DNA of 60,666 nt from an uncultured Oscillospiraceae bacterium. GTDB taxonomy: Bacteria; Bacillota; Clostridia; Oscillospirales; Oscillospiraceae. Every line of letters starts with the position of its first letter. Position 1 is the stretch's first letter. This document shows, one piece after another, positions 16,029-25,124 of this stretch. The notes under the pieces are model-generated. The model was not told the origin of the DNA, did no database searches, and worked only from the letters and a program-made list of their open reading frames with translations. Made by a program: the position numbers and the translations under genes. The DNA lies in the NCBI GenBank assembly GCA_958423465.1, contig CATZRD010000009.1, forward strand, positions 1-60,666, written 5' to 3'.

Positions 16029-17081
16029 ATGGCAAAGGTAAGAGTAGGCGTAGCGGGCTACGGCACCATCGGCCAGAGACTGGCGGACGGCGTGGCCATG
16101 CAGGGCGACATGGAGCTGGTGGGCATCGCGGATCTGGCCCCGACCCTGGCCATCCGCGCGCTGCGCGAGAACGACATGATCGGCGCCAATGGCGTCAAGT
16201 ATGACCTGTATCTGGTGGAGGGCGCCGACAAGGCGGCCTTTGACGCCCACGACATCCCCGTGGCCGGCTCCTTCGAGGATCTGTGCGGCAAGGTGGACAT
16301 CATGCTGGACTCCTCCCCGGGCGGCGTGGGCGCCAAGAACAAGCTGATCTATGAGAAGCTGGGCGTGAAGGCCATCTTCCAGGGCGGCGAGAAGAACTCC
16401 GTGGCGGACGTGTTCTTCCACGGCTACGCCAACTACGAAAAGGGCCTGGGCCAGAACTATCTGAAGCTGACCAGCTGCAACACCACCGGCCTCATCCGCA
16501 CGGTGGACTGCCTGGACCGGGCGGTGGGCGTGTCCAAGGTGGCCATCACCATCATCCGCCGGGTGGCCGATCCCGGCGACTATCACCGGGGCCTCACCAA
16601 CGCCCTGCAGATCGACAAGGCTCCCAGCCATCAGGCGGTGGACCTGATGACCATTATGCCCCATGTGGACGCCACCGGCATCCTGGTCCATACCCCCGTG
16701 ACCCACGGCCACATCATCACCGTGCTGGCCTCCGGCCGGGACGGGAAGAAGATCACCCGGGAGGAGGCCCTGGCCGCCTTCCGCGCCCATCCCCGGATCC
16801 GCACCGTCACCATCGACGATGGCTTCAAGGGCAACGCCAGCTTCTTCAAGTACGCCCGTGACCTGGGCAACCGCCGGGGCGATATGTACGAGATCGGCCT
16901 GTGGGAGGACTCCATCGTGGAGAGCGGCAACGACATCATGTACGCCATCAACATTCCCCAGGAGAGCGTCACCATCCCCGAGACCATGGACGCCATCCGC
17001 GCCGCGCTGAAGATGCAGCTCACCCGTGAGGAGGGCACCGCCGAGACCAACAAGTATCTGAAGATCGGCCGGTTCAAGTAA
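16029..17081 (+). CDS. gap: Type II (archaeal-class) glyceraldehyde-3-phosphate dehydrogenase homologue
   Basis: 350 residues from ATG 16029 (GGAGGAA upstream), not from the open frame above it. Rossmann start VRVGVAGYGTIGQRLADGV; catalytic Cys150 in LTSCNTTGLIRT, the type II signature (archaeal SCNTTGL rather than bacterial SCTTNCL); and HVDATGILVHTPVTHGH in the catalytic domain. Type II enzymes occur mainly in archaea and use NAD+ or NADP+ to oxidise GAP to 1,3-bisphosphoglycerate. It heads an operon with an archaeal-class PGK and inositol genes. A normal glycolytic role is possible, but the setting suggests a specialised aldehyde substrate such as 3-hydroxy-4-oxobutanoate (inference). A housekeeping GapA would be expected elsewhere in the genome. 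Confidence 0.9.
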   Translation: MAKVRVGVAGYGTIGQRLADGVAMQGDMELVGIADLAPTLAIRALRENDMIGANGVKYDLYLVEGADKAAFDAHDIPVAGSFEDLCGKVDIMLDSSPGGVGAKNKLIYEKLGVKAIFQGGEKNSVADVFFHGYANYEKGLGQNYLKLTSCNTTGLIRTVDCLDRAVGVSKVAITIIRRVADPGDYHRGLTNALQIDKAPSHQAVDLMTIMPHVDATGILVHTPVTHGHIITVLASGRDGKKITREEALAAFRAHPRIRTVTIDDGFKGNASFFKYARDLGNRRGDMYEIGLWEDSIVESGNDIMYAINIPQESVTIPETMDAIRAALKMQLTREEGTAETNKYLKIGRFK

Positions 17082-17096
17082 GAGGAGGCTGCCAAC

Positions 17097-18341
17097 ATGC
17101 GCTTTGGGATCAGGACCCTGGACGAGGCTTCCGTCCAGGGCAGGACCGTGCTGTGCCGGGTGGACATCAACCAGCCGGTGGACCGGGAAAAGGACGCCCT
17201 CAAGAGCATCAACCGCATTGAGGCCTGCGTGCCCACGGTGCGGGAGCTCAGCGACAAGGGGGCGAAGGTGGTGCTGCTGGCCCACCAGGGCAGCGACATC
17301 GAATATAAGAATTTCTATACCACCCGGCCCCACGCCGCCGTGCTCAGCCGGCTGCTGGAGCGGGAGGTGAAGTGGATCGACGACGTGTGCGGCCCCGCCG
17401 CCCGCCAGGCCATCAAGGACCTGAAGGACGGGGAGATCCTGCTGCTGGACAACGTCCGGTTCGTCGCCGAGGAGCAGACCCTCTTTGAGATGAAGCTGCG
17501 CCTCACTCATGAGCAGCAGGCCAAGACCCTGCTGGTGGAGAAGCTGGCCCCTCTGGCGGACCTGTACGTCTGCGACGCCTTCGCCGCCGCCCACCGTGAC
17601 CAGCCCAGCCTCTGCGGCTTTGAGCAGGTGCTGCCCTCCTATATGGGCCGCCTCTTCGAGAAGGAGTTCTGCACCGTGTCCCAGGTGATGGAAGCCCCCG
17701 ACCGGCCCTGCGTGTTCGTGCTGGGCGGGGCCAAGATCTCCGACGCCTTCCTGATGATGAACACCGTTCTCAGCCGGGGCGTGGCGGACCGGATCCTCAC
17801 CGGCGGCCTGGTGGGGAACATCTTCCTTACCGCCCTGGGGAAGGAGATCGGCCGGGGCAGCGTGGACTTCATCATGAAGTCCAACTACGGCGAGTACATC
17901 GAAAAGGCCCGCCAGGTCTATGAGCAGTACGGCGACAGGATCGTTCTGCCCACGGATCTGGCCTGGGCGGCGGACGGCCAGCGCCATGAGGCCCGGCTGG
18001 GGGAGGTCCCCGGAGATATCGGGGCCATCGACATCGGCCATGAGACGGCGGCGGCCTACCGGCAGATCATTCTGGAGGCCAGGACCGTGTTCGTCAACGG
18101 CCCCATGGGCGTCTTTGAGCAGGCTCCCAGCGAGTACGGCACCCAGGCGGTGTGGCAGGCTCTGGCGGATACCGAGGGCTTTACCGTCCTGGGCGGCGGC
18201 GACAGCATCACCGCTACGGAGAAGTATGATCTGAAGGCGCGGATGGGCTACATCTGCACCGGCGGCGGCGCGCTGATCCGGTTCCTCACCGGGGAGGAGC
18301 TGCCGGTGGTCAAGGCCCTGCGCCACGGCGCCCAGCTATAA
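17097..18341 (+). CDS. pgk: Archaeal-class phosphoglycerate kinase homologue
   Basis: 414 residues. VLCRVDINQPVD and LLAHQGSD replace the bacterial RVDFNVP and SHLGRP motifs; the AHQG form is archaeal. LLLDNVRF, FVLGGAKISDAF, FVNGPMGVFE and the ATP-site glycines LGGGDSITA are intact, so it should be an active acyl-phosphate kinase. Gap of 15 bases to the GAPDH gene with AAGAGGAGG upstream of ATG 17097, so the two are co-expressed. PGK takes phosphate from the acyl phosphate made by GAPDH to form ATP. In this operon the pair could act on a GAP analogue rather than GAP itself (inference). Confidence 0.9.
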   Translation: MRFGIRTLDEASVQGRTVLCRVDINQPVDREKDALKSINRIEACVPTVRELSDKGAKVVLLAHQGSDIEYKNFYTTRPHAAVLSRLLEREVKWIDDVCGPAARQAIKDLKDGEILLLDNVRFVAEEQTLFEMKLRLTHEQQAKTLLVEKLAPLADLYVCDAFAAAHRDQPSLCGFEQVLPSYMGRLFEKEFCTVSQVMEAPDRPCVFVLGGAKISDAFLMMNTVLSRGVADRILTGGLVGNIFLTALGKEIGRGSVDFIMKSNYGEYIEKARQVYEQYGDRIVLPTDLAWAADGQRHEARLGEVPGDIGAIDIGHETAAAYRQIILEARTVFVNGPMGVFEQAPSEYGTQAVWQALADTEGFTVLGGGDSITATEKYDLKARMGYICTGGGALIRFLTGEELPVVKALRHGAQL

Positions 18342-18358
18342 ACAAAAAGGAGACAGCT

Positions 18359-19201
18359 ATGGATCAGAAAACGATAAACGAGCTCAAGGCGTTCGCCTGC
18401 CGTATCCGCATCGCAGCGCTGGACGCTATCCATTCCCGGGGGTCCGGCCATGTGGGCGGCGCCCTGAGCATCGCCGACGCTCTGGCGGTGCTGTACGGCC
18501 GGGAAATGAACATCCGGGTGGACGATCCCAAGTGGCCCCAGCGGGACAAGCTGGTGTGCTCCAAGGGCCACGCCGGCCCCGCGGTGTACGGCACCCTGGC
18601 GCTGAAGGGCTACTTCCCCTACGAGGAGCTGCGGACCCTGAACCGTCCCCATACCCGCCTGCCCAGCCACTGCGACCGGCTCAAAACCCCCGGCGTGGAC
18701 ATGACCACCGGGTCCCTGGGTCAGGGCACCTCTCTGGCCTGCGGCATGGCTCTGGGCGATAAGCTCCGGGGCTACGCCAGCCGCACCTTCCTCATCGTGG
18801 GCGACGGCGAGAGCAACGAGGGCCAGGTCTGGGAGGCCTTCGCCTTCGCCTCCGCCAAGAAGCTGGACAATCTGGTGGTGCTGCTGGACTGGAACAAGCG
18901 GCAGCTGGACGGCTGGACCCGGGACATCTACCCCATGGGGGACTATGTGGCCAAGTTCGAGGCCTTCGGCTTTGACACCGTAAAGGTCAACGGCAACGAC
19001 GTGGAGGCCCTGGCCCAGGCCCTGGAGCGGACCCGTCAGGGCGGCGGCAGACCCTACGCCATCGTCATGGATACGGTGAAGGGCGCCGGCGTGAAGGACG
19101 TGGAGGACACCGAGGCCAACCACAGCATTTCCATCAGTGACGAGCAATTTGAGAAGTGGAGCGCCCAGCTCAACGCTGAGATCGGCGCATGGGAGGGTTA
19201 A
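18359..19201 (+). CDS. Transketolase, N-terminal (TPP-binding) subunit
   Basis: 280 residues, the length of the N-terminal half of split transketolases. Visible: SRGSGHVGGALSIADALAVL with the substrate-phosphate/TPP His; CSKGHAGPAVYG; TGSLGQGTSLACGMA; and the TPP-Mg motif GDGESNEGQVWEAF...DWNK. The C-terminal half follows after 3 bases. The pair moves a two-carbon ketol unit between sugars. Split forms include PPP transketolases and special ones (for example apulose-phosphate transketolases). Operon position between archaeal-type PGK and LarA/iol genes suggests a dedicated role with an inositol-derived ketose. AAAAAGGAGA precedes ATG 18359. Confidence 0.92.
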   Translation: MDQKTINELKAFACRIRIAALDAIHSRGSGHVGGALSIADALAVLYGREMNIRVDDPKWPQRDKLVCSKGHAGPAVYGTLALKGYFPYEELRTLNRPHTRLPSHCDRLKTPGVDMTTGSLGQGTSLACGMALGDKLRGYASRTFLIVGDGESNEGQVWEAFAFASAKKLDNLVVLLDWNKRQLDGWTRDIYPMGDYVAKFEAFGFDTVKVNGNDVEALAQALERTRQGGGRPYAIVMDTVKGAGVKDVEDTEANHSISISDEQFEKWSAQLNAEIGAWEG

Positions 19202-19204
19202 GCC

Positions 19205-20167
19205 ATGAAGATCGTATATAACGGAGAGATGGACCCCCGGATGTGCAAATCCGTACTGGGCGAGGTGATCCCCAAGCTGGTGGCCGAGGACCCGGACGTG
19301 GTGTACCTGGACGCGGACCTGATGAGCTGCATCGGCACCGCCAAGTGGGCCAGGAGCAATCCGGACCGGGCCATCAACTGCGGCATCGCCGAGGCCAATA
19401 TGATCGGCGTGGCCTGCGGCCTGGCCTCCGCCGGGTTCAAGCCCATCGTCCACACCTTCGGTCCCTTCGCCTCCCGGCGGTGCTATGACCAGGTGTTCCT
19501 CAGCGCCGGCTACGCCAAAAACGACATCACCGTCATCGGCACCGACCCCGGCGTCACCGCCACCATGAACGGCGGCACCCATATGCCCTTCGAGGACATC
19601 GCCCTGTACCGGGCCCTGCCCGGCTCCACCGTCATCGACGTCACCGACCCCACCCTGCTGGAGAGCGTGCTGCGCCAGTGCGTGGACCGCCCCGGCGTGA
19701 AGTTCATCCGGGTGGGCCGCAAGCAGTACGCCAAGGTCTATGAGGAAGGCAGCGAGCTGCCCATCGGCAAGGCCGTCACCCTCCGGGAGGGCACGGACGC
19801 GGTGATCTTCGCCGCCGGCGTCATGATCGATCAGGCCATGAAGGCCGCCGAGGCTCTGGCCGCCGAGGGCGTCAGCGCCGCGGTGGTGGACCTCTTCACC
19901 GTCAAGCCCCTGGACCGGGAGGCCGTGGCCGCCTGGGCCAAAAAGACCGGGGCCGTGGTGGTGGCGGAGAACCACAACCGCTACGGCGGACTGTTTTCCG
20001 CCGTCAGCGAGGTACTGGCGGAGGAGTGCCCTGTGCCCGCCGCCTGCGTGGCCGTGGAGGACGAGTTCGGCGAGGTGGGTCCCCAGGACTACCTCCAGGA
20101 GCGCTTCGGCCTCACCGCCGCCCATGTGGCGGAGCAGGTCCGGGCCGTCCTGGCCAGAAAGGGCTGA
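19205..20167 (+). CDS. Transketolase, C-terminal subunit
   Basis: 320 residues combining the pyrimidine-binding domain (about 1-170, with the essential Glu in NCGIAEANMIGVACGLA) and the transketolase C-terminal domain (about 185-320). FGPFASRRCYDQVFLSAGY and TDPGVTATMNGGTHMPFED are typical of the two-gene form. It must assemble with the preceding subunit. ATG 19205 sits 3 bases after the previous stop, so translation is probably coupled. The next gene (LarA-like) begins 3 bases after its own stop. Confidence 0.92.
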   Translation: MKIVYNGEMDPRMCKSVLGEVIPKLVAEDPDVVYLDADLMSCIGTAKWARSNPDRAINCGIAEANMIGVACGLASAGFKPIVHTFGPFASRRCYDQVFLSAGYAKNDITVIGTDPGVTATMNGGTHMPFEDIALYRALPGSTVIDVTDPTLLESVLRQCVDRPGVKFIRVGRKQYAKVYEEGSELPIGKAVTLREGTDAVIFAAGVMIDQAMKAAEALAAEGVSAAVVDLFTVKPLDREAVAAWAKKTGAVVVAENHNRYGGLFSAVSEVLAEECPVPAACVAVEDEFGEVGPQDYLQERFGLTAAHVAEQVRAVLARKG

Positions 20168-20170
20168 GCC

Positions 20171-21421
20171 ATGCTTCTGCGCTTCGGCTTCGGCGCCGGG
20201 ACCCAGGAGGTCCAGGCGCCTGATAAGAACCTGATGGGCGTGCTCCACGCCAACGAGGTGGAGCTGGGCCTGACGGGGGAGGCGGAGGTCCGCCGTGCCC
20301 TGGCCGCGCCTATCGGCTCCCCCCGGCTGGGGGAGATCGTCCATCCCGGCGAGAAGATCGCCATCGTCACCAGCGACATTACCCGCCCCATGCCCACCTA
20401 CAAGGTCATGCCCGCCCTGCTGGACGAGCTGTACGCCGCCGGCGTGAAGCCGGAGGACGTCACATTGGTGTTCGCCCTGGGCAGCCACCGGAAGCACACG
20501 GAGGAGGAGCGGAAAAAGCTGGCGGGGGAGCGGGCCTTCCGGGAGATCGCCTGCGTGGACGGGGATCCCGCCGACTGCGTCCGCATGGGCATTACCGCCG
20601 CCGGCACCCCGGTGGACGTGACCCGGGTGGTGGCGGAGGCGGATCGCCGGATCTGCCTGGGCAACATCGAGTATCACTATTTCGCCGGATACTCCGGCGG
20701 GGCCAAGGCCATCATGCCCGGCGTCTCCACCCGGGACGCCATCCAGTGCAACCACTCCATGATGGTGCGGCCCGAGGCCCGGGCCGGGACGCTGGAGACC
20801 AACCCCCTGCGCATGGACATTGAGGAGGCCGGGGCCATCTGCGGCATCGACTTCATCGTCAACGTGGTGCTCAGCGAGCACAAGGAGATCATCCGGGCCG
20901 TGGCGGGCCATCCTGTGAAGGCCCACCGGGCGGGCTGCGCCTTTTTGGATACCCTGTATCTCAAGGAGCTGCCCCACGGGGCGGACATCGTTCTGGTGAG
21001 CCAGGGGGGCGCGCCCAAGGACCTGAACCTCTACCAGACCCAGAAGGCCCTGGACAACGCCCGCCACGCGGTGAACCCCGGCGGCGTCATCATCCTTATC
21101 GGCTCCTGCCGGGAGGGCCTGGGAGAGCGGGTCTTTGAGGAGTGGATGACCCGATCGGAGTCCCCCCGGGCCATGATCGACCGCATTGGCCGGGACTTCC
21201 AGCTGGGAGGCCATAAGGCCGCCGCCATCGCCATGACACTGGAAAAGGCGGACGTGTACCTGGTGTCCGAGATGGACCCCGATTTCGTCCGCTCCATCTT
21301 CCTGACCCCCATGCCGGACGCGCAGACCGCTCTGGACCGGGCCTTTGAGAAGCTGGGTCCGGACGCCACGGTGCTGGCCATGCCCTACGGCGGCTCCACC
21401 CTGCCCAGAATCATCGACTAA
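20171..21421 (+). CDS. LarA-family nickel-dependent 2-hydroxyacid racemase/epimerase homologue
   Basis: 416 residues. LarA hallmarks: VTSDITRPMP (Arg of the substrate site), FALGSHRKHT with His106, and EYHYFAGYSGGAKAIMPG with His169 and Lys179, the lysine expected to hold the nickel-pincer (NPN) cofactor. The usual GGRKS is GGAKA here, so the lysine stays but its neighbours differ. Lactate racemase is the founder; characterised relatives act on malate and on aldonic acids. Gene is packed between transketolase and iolE, so its substrate is likely a 2-hydroxyacid of inositol breakdown; D-malate is my proposal. Cofactor genes larB/C/E are not in the window. Confidence 0.85.
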   Translation: MLLRFGFGAGTQEVQAPDKNLMGVLHANEVELGLTGEAEVRRALAAPIGSPRLGEIVHPGEKIAIVTSDITRPMPTYKVMPALLDELYAAGVKPEDVTLVFALGSHRKHTEEERKKLAGERAFREIACVDGDPADCVRMGITAAGTPVDVTRVVAEADRRICLGNIEYHYFAGYSGGAKAIMPGVSTRDAIQCNHSMMVRPEARAGTLETNPLRMDIEEAGAICGIDFIVNVVLSEHKEIIRAVAGHPVKAHRAGCAFLDTLYLKELPHGADIVLVSQGGAPKDLNLYQTQKALDNARHAVNPGGVIILIGSCREGLGERVFEEWMTRSESPRAMIDRIGRDFQLGGHKAAAIAMTLEKADVYLVSEMDPDFVRSIFLTPMPDAQTALDRAFEKLGPDATVLAMPYGGSTLPRIID

Positions 21422-21445
21422 TAAAAAAGGAGTGGGATCACCACT

Positions 21446-22348
21446 ATGTTCGACCCGAAAACTGTGAAACTTGGCATCGCCCCCATCGGCTGGTGCAACG
21501 ACGATATGCCGGAGCTGGGCGCGGAGAATACCTTCAAGCAGACCGTCAGCGAGATGGCTCTGGCGGGCTTTACCGGCTGCGAGATCGGCAACAAGTACCC
21601 CTCCGACCCCGCTGAGCTGAAGCGGCAGCTGGACCTGCGGGGCATGCGTATCGCCAGCCGCTGGTTCTCCTCCTTTCTGCTGACCAGGCCCTACGAGGAG
21701 GTGGAGGCGGACTTTATCGCCAATCTGGACTTCCTGGCCGCCGTGGGCGCGGACCGCATCAACGTCAGCGAGCAGAGCTGGTCCATCCAGGGCCAGATGG
21801 ACACCCCCGTCCTCACCGGCGGTCACAAGCATGTGATGAACGACGAGGAGTGGGACCGCTTCTGCGAGGGCCTGAACCGGCTGGGCAAGGCGGCGGCCGA
21901 CCGGGGCTTCAAGCTCTGCTTCCACCACCACATGGGCACCGTGGTCCAGACCAGCGAGGAGACGGACCGGATGATGGCCAACACCGACCCCCGGTATGTG
22001 TTCCTCTGCTACGACACCGGTCACTTCACCTTCGCCGGGGAGGACCCCCTGGCCATGCTGAAGAAGTATGTGGACCGGGTGGGCCACGTCCACCTGAAGG
22101 ACATGCGGCTGAACGTGGTGGAGGAGGCCCGGAAGAACAACTGGAGCTTCCTCCAGGCCGTCCGCAATGGGGCCTTCACCGTCCCCGGCGACGGCGACGT
22201 GGACTTCGACCCGGTGTTCCAGGTCCTGGCGGACGCGGGCTATCAGGGCTGGCTTCTGGTGGAGGCGGAGCAGGATCCCGCCAAGGCGGACCCCCTGGCG
22301 TACGCCCAGAAGGCCCGGGACTACATCCGCCGGCACACCGGCCTGTAA
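21446..22348 (+). CDS. iolE: myo-Inosose-2 dehydratase
   Basis: 300 residues, TIM-barrel sugar isomerase/epimerase fold. GIAPIGWCNDDMPELGAENT, then MALAGFTGCEIGNKYP is the IolE signature. Metal ligands are expected in FHHHMGTV, CYDTGHFTFA and HVHLKD, all present. IolE dehydrates scyllo-inosose (2-keto-myo-inositol) to 3D-(3,5/4)-trihydroxycyclohexane-1,2-dione. Follows the LarA homologue by 24 bases and precedes iolB by 13. AAAAAGGAGTG upstream of ATG 21446. Confidence 0.93.
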   Translation: MFDPKTVKLGIAPIGWCNDDMPELGAENTFKQTVSEMALAGFTGCEIGNKYPSDPAELKRQLDLRGMRIASRWFSSFLLTRPYEEVEADFIANLDFLAAVGADRINVSEQSWSIQGQMDTPVLTGGHKHVMNDEEWDRFCEGLNRLGKAAADRGFKLCFHHHMGTVVQTSEETDRMMANTDPRYVFLCYDTGHFTFAGEDPLAMLKKYVDRVGHVHLKDMRLNVVEEARKNNWSFLQAVRNGAFTVPGDGDVDFDPVFQVLADAGYQGWLLVEAEQDPAKADPLAYAQKARDYIRRHTGL

Positions 22349-22361
22349 GAAGGAGAGCGCT

Positions 22362-23165
22362 ATGACGTATTTCAGCAAGAACGATCAGCTCAAGCGGGGC
22401 TATAACGCCTATATCGACGCCGCCAAGGACGACATGGGCACCCAGATGGACGTAGGACTGCTGGTCATGGAGGACGGGGACGTCTACACCATCCGGGAGG
22501 CGGAGAAGGAGACGGCGGTGCTGCTGTTCGCCGGCTGCGTCACCTACCAGTGGGACGGGAAAACCGTGGAGGCCAGCCGTCCGGACTGCTTCCACCACGA
22601 GGCGTACTGTCTGCTGGCGGGGAAGGACACCGAGATCGTCCTCACCGCCCACGGCCACAGCGAGCTGTACATCCAGCAGACCCTGAACGACAAGCCCTAC
22701 GAGGCCGTCCTGTACACCCCCGACACCGTGCAGACGGAGCACAAGGGGTTTTCCGGCGAGCTGATGGGCTGTATGTCCCGGGAGATCAAGACCTTCTTCG
22801 ATCTGGACAACGCGCCCTTCTCCAACATGGTCCTGGGGGAGGTGCTGAACCTGCCCGGCAAGTGGTCCTCCTATCCCCCCCACCATCACCCCCAGCCGGA
22901 GGTCTATTTCTACCGTTTCGACTATCCCCACGGCTTTGGCGCGGGCTTCGCCAACGGCGAGATCTACAAGACCGGCCACAACGGCTGCGCCGTCATCACC
23001 AGCGGCTTCCACTCCCAGACCGCCGCGCCGGGCTACGCCATGTGCTACGCCTGGGGCATCCGGCATCTGCCGGGGGACCCCTGGGACAAGACCCGCATCG
23101 ACGACAAGGAGCATGAGTGGCTCTGGAAGCCGGATGCCAACGAGCATATTTACCCCAATCATTGA
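22362..23165 (+). CDS. iolB: 5-Deoxy-glucuronate isomerase
   Basis: 267 residues from ATG 22362 (AAGGAGAG site); the frame is open back into iolE but that is not used. Bicupin KduI/IolB family: the metal site is in WSSYPPHHHPQPEVYFYRF, the most conserved IolB segment, with a later His in SGFHSQTAAPGYAMCYAW. IolB converts 5-deoxy-D-glucuronate to 2-deoxy-5-keto-D-gluconate, the branch-point compound of the pathway. Between iolE and iolD. Confidence 0.93.
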   Translation: MTYFSKNDQLKRGYNAYIDAAKDDMGTQMDVGLLVMEDGDVYTIREAEKETAVLLFAGCVTYQWDGKTVEASRPDCFHHEAYCLLAGKDTEIVLTAHGHSELYIQQTLNDKPYEAVLYTPDTVQTEHKGFSGELMGCMSREIKTFFDLDNAPFSNMVLGEVLNLPGKWSSYPPHHHPQPEVYFYRFDYPHGFGAGFANGEIYKTGHNGCAVITSGFHSQTAAPGYAMCYAWGIRHLPGDPWDKTRIDDKEHEWLWKPDANEHIYPNH

Positions 23166-23183
23166 GTAGGAGGTAAGCTTCCC

Positions 23184-25109
23184 ATGAAAACCATTCGACT
23201 GACCATGGCCCAGGCCCTGGTCCGGTTCCTGGAGAACCAGTACATCGAGGTGGACGGCGTCCAGACCCCCTTTGTCCGGGGCCTGTTCATCATTCCCGGC
23301 CACGGCAACGTGGTGGGTCTGGGCCAGGCCCTGAGCCAGGAGGCGGGACGCCTGGAGATCTACCAGGGCAAAAACGAGCAGGGCATGGCCCAGGCGGCGG
23401 TGGCCTTCGCCAAGCAGATGAAGCGCAAGCAGATCTTCGCTGTCACCTCCTCCGTGGGCCCCGGCGCGGCCAACATGGTCACCGCCTGCGGCACCGCCAC
23501 GGCCAACAACATCCCCCTGCTGGTGCTGCCCGGCGACACCTACGCCTGCCGCCAGCCGGACCCCGTGCTCCAGCAGGTGGAGCATATCAACGGCCTGACC
23601 ACCTCCACCAACGACGCCTTCAAGGCCGTGTGCCGCTACTGGGACCGCATCGTCCGGCCCGAGCAGCTCATGAGCGCCTGCATCTCCGCTTTCCGCACCC
23701 TCACCGACCCCGCCAACACCGGTGCGGTGTGCCTGGCCATGCCCCAGGACGTGGAGGGCGAGGCATATGACTACCCCGAGACCTTCCTTCGTAAGCGGGT
23801 GTGGCGTCTGGAGCGCCGTCCCGCTACCCAGGCCGCCCTTCATGAGGCCGCCGAGGCCATCCGGGCTGCCAGGAAGCCCATGCTGGTCTGCGGCGGCGGC
23901 GTGCGCTACTCCGAGGCCCACGAGGAGTTCCGGCACTTCGCCGAGACCCTGGGCATCCCCTTTGCGGAGACCCAGGCGGGCAAGAGCGCCATCGAGTGGA
24001 CCCACCCCCTGAATCTGGGGGGCGTAGGCGTCACCGGCTGCTCCGCCGCCAACGTCATCGCCAAGGAGGCGGATCTGGTCATCGGCGTGGGCACCCGCTA
24101 CACAGACTTTACCACCTCCTCCAAGTGGCTGTGGAGCGACAGCTGCAAGTTCGTCAACATCAACGTTTCCGAGTTCCAGGCGCTGAAGATGGAGGCGGTT
24201 CCCGTGGTGGCCGACGCCAAGGAGGCCCTGCCCCGGCTGGAGAAGCTGCTGGAGGGCTACAAGAGCGCCTACGCCGGGGAGATCGAGGCCGCCCGGGCGG
24301 ACTGGCTCCGGGAGCTGGACCGTCTGGACAGCGTGATCTTTGAGGACACACCGGACTGGACCCCCATCATCAACGACGCCAACGCCGGCTCCGCCCGGCG
24401 CTTCGCCCACGATCTGAAGGCGGAGCTGTGCCAGACCACGGCCCTGGGCGCCATCAACCACATGATGAGCGAGGGGGACGTGGCCATCGGCGCCGCCGGC
24501 TCCCTGCCCGGCGATATGCAGCGGATGTGGCGGCCTACCGGCATCGACACCTACAACATGGAGTACGGCTACTCCACCATGGGCTATGAGGTGGCCGGCG
24601 CTCTGGGGGTGAAGCTGGCCATCGGAGCGGACCATGAGGTCTACGCCTTCTGCGGCGACGGCAGCTTCAACATGCTCCACGGCGAGCTGATCACCGCCGC
24701 CCAGGAGCACAGGAAGATCAACATCTGCCTCTTCGACAACGCCAGCTTCGGCTGCATCAACAACCTCCAGGTGGGCCACGGCAACGACACCCTGTGCACC
24801 GAGCTGCGCTACCGGGACGGGGAGGGCCTCACCGGCAATTTCCTCAACATCGACTACGCCAAGGTGGCGGAGGCTTACGGCTGCAAGGGCTACCGCTGCC
24901 GCACCATGGAGGAGCTGCGAGCGGCCTTCGCCGACGCGAAAAAGCAGACGGCGCCCGTCCTCTTTGACATCAAGGTGCTGCCCAAGACCATGACCGACGG
25001 CTACGGCTCCTGGTGGCGGGTGGGGGACACCGAGGTCTCGGAGAACCCCAGGAACCTGGAGGCCTACGCCGACCACCTCAAGCACGTGGAGACCGCCCGG
25101 AAGTACTGA
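23184..25109 (+). CDS. iolD: 3D-(3,5/4)-Trihydroxycyclohexane-1,2-dione hydrolase
   Basis: 641 residues, TPP-dependent acetolactate-synthase-like enzyme. The three domains are the PYR domain with the catalytic Glu region YQGKNEQGMAQAA, the central domain about 200-340, and the PP domain with the TPP motif GDGSFNMLHGE...FDNASFG near 490-520. MTDGYGSWWRVGDTEVSEN at the end is typical of IolD. It hydrolyses the cyclic dione to 5-deoxy-glucuronate. AGGAGGTAAGCTTCCC precedes ATG 23184. A palindromic repeat follows before iolG. Confidence 0.95.
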   Translation: MKTIRLTMAQALVRFLENQYIEVDGVQTPFVRGLFIIPGHGNVVGLGQALSQEAGRLEIYQGKNEQGMAQAAVAFAKQMKRKQIFAVTSSVGPGAANMVTACGTATANNIPLLVLPGDTYACRQPDPVLQQVEHINGLTTSTNDAFKAVCRYWDRIVRPEQLMSACISAFRTLTDPANTGAVCLAMPQDVEGEAYDYPETFLRKRVWRLERRPATQAALHEAAEAIRAARKPMLVCGGGVRYSEAHEEFRHFAETLGIPFAETQAGKSAIEWTHPLNLGGVGVTGCSAANVIAKEADLVIGVGTRYTDFTTSSKWLWSDSCKFVNINVSEFQALKMEAVPVVADAKEALPRLEKLLEGYKSAYAGEIEAARADWLRELDRLDSVIFEDTPDWTPIINDANAGSARRFAHDLKAELCQTTALGAINHMMSEGDVAIGAAGSLPGDMQRMWRPTGIDTYNMEYGYSTMGYEVAGALGVKLAIGADHEVYAFCGDGSFNMLHGELITAAQEHRKINICLFDNASFGCINNLQVGHGNDTLCTELRYRDGEGLTGNFLNIDYAKVAEAYGCKGYRCRTMEELRAAFADAKKQTAPVLFDIKVLPKTMTDGYGSWWRVGDTEVSENPRNLEAYADHLKHVETARKY

Positions 25110-25124
25110 GAGGAAAAAGTTTTC

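Noticed and set aside
18248..22378. A minus-strand frame of 1376 codons opposite the pgk-tkt-larA-iolE genes
   Set aside because: It is the antisense of five clear enzymes. Its translation is low-complexity (Gly, His, Val, Leu, Asp rich) with no domain, typical of high-GC antisense frames.
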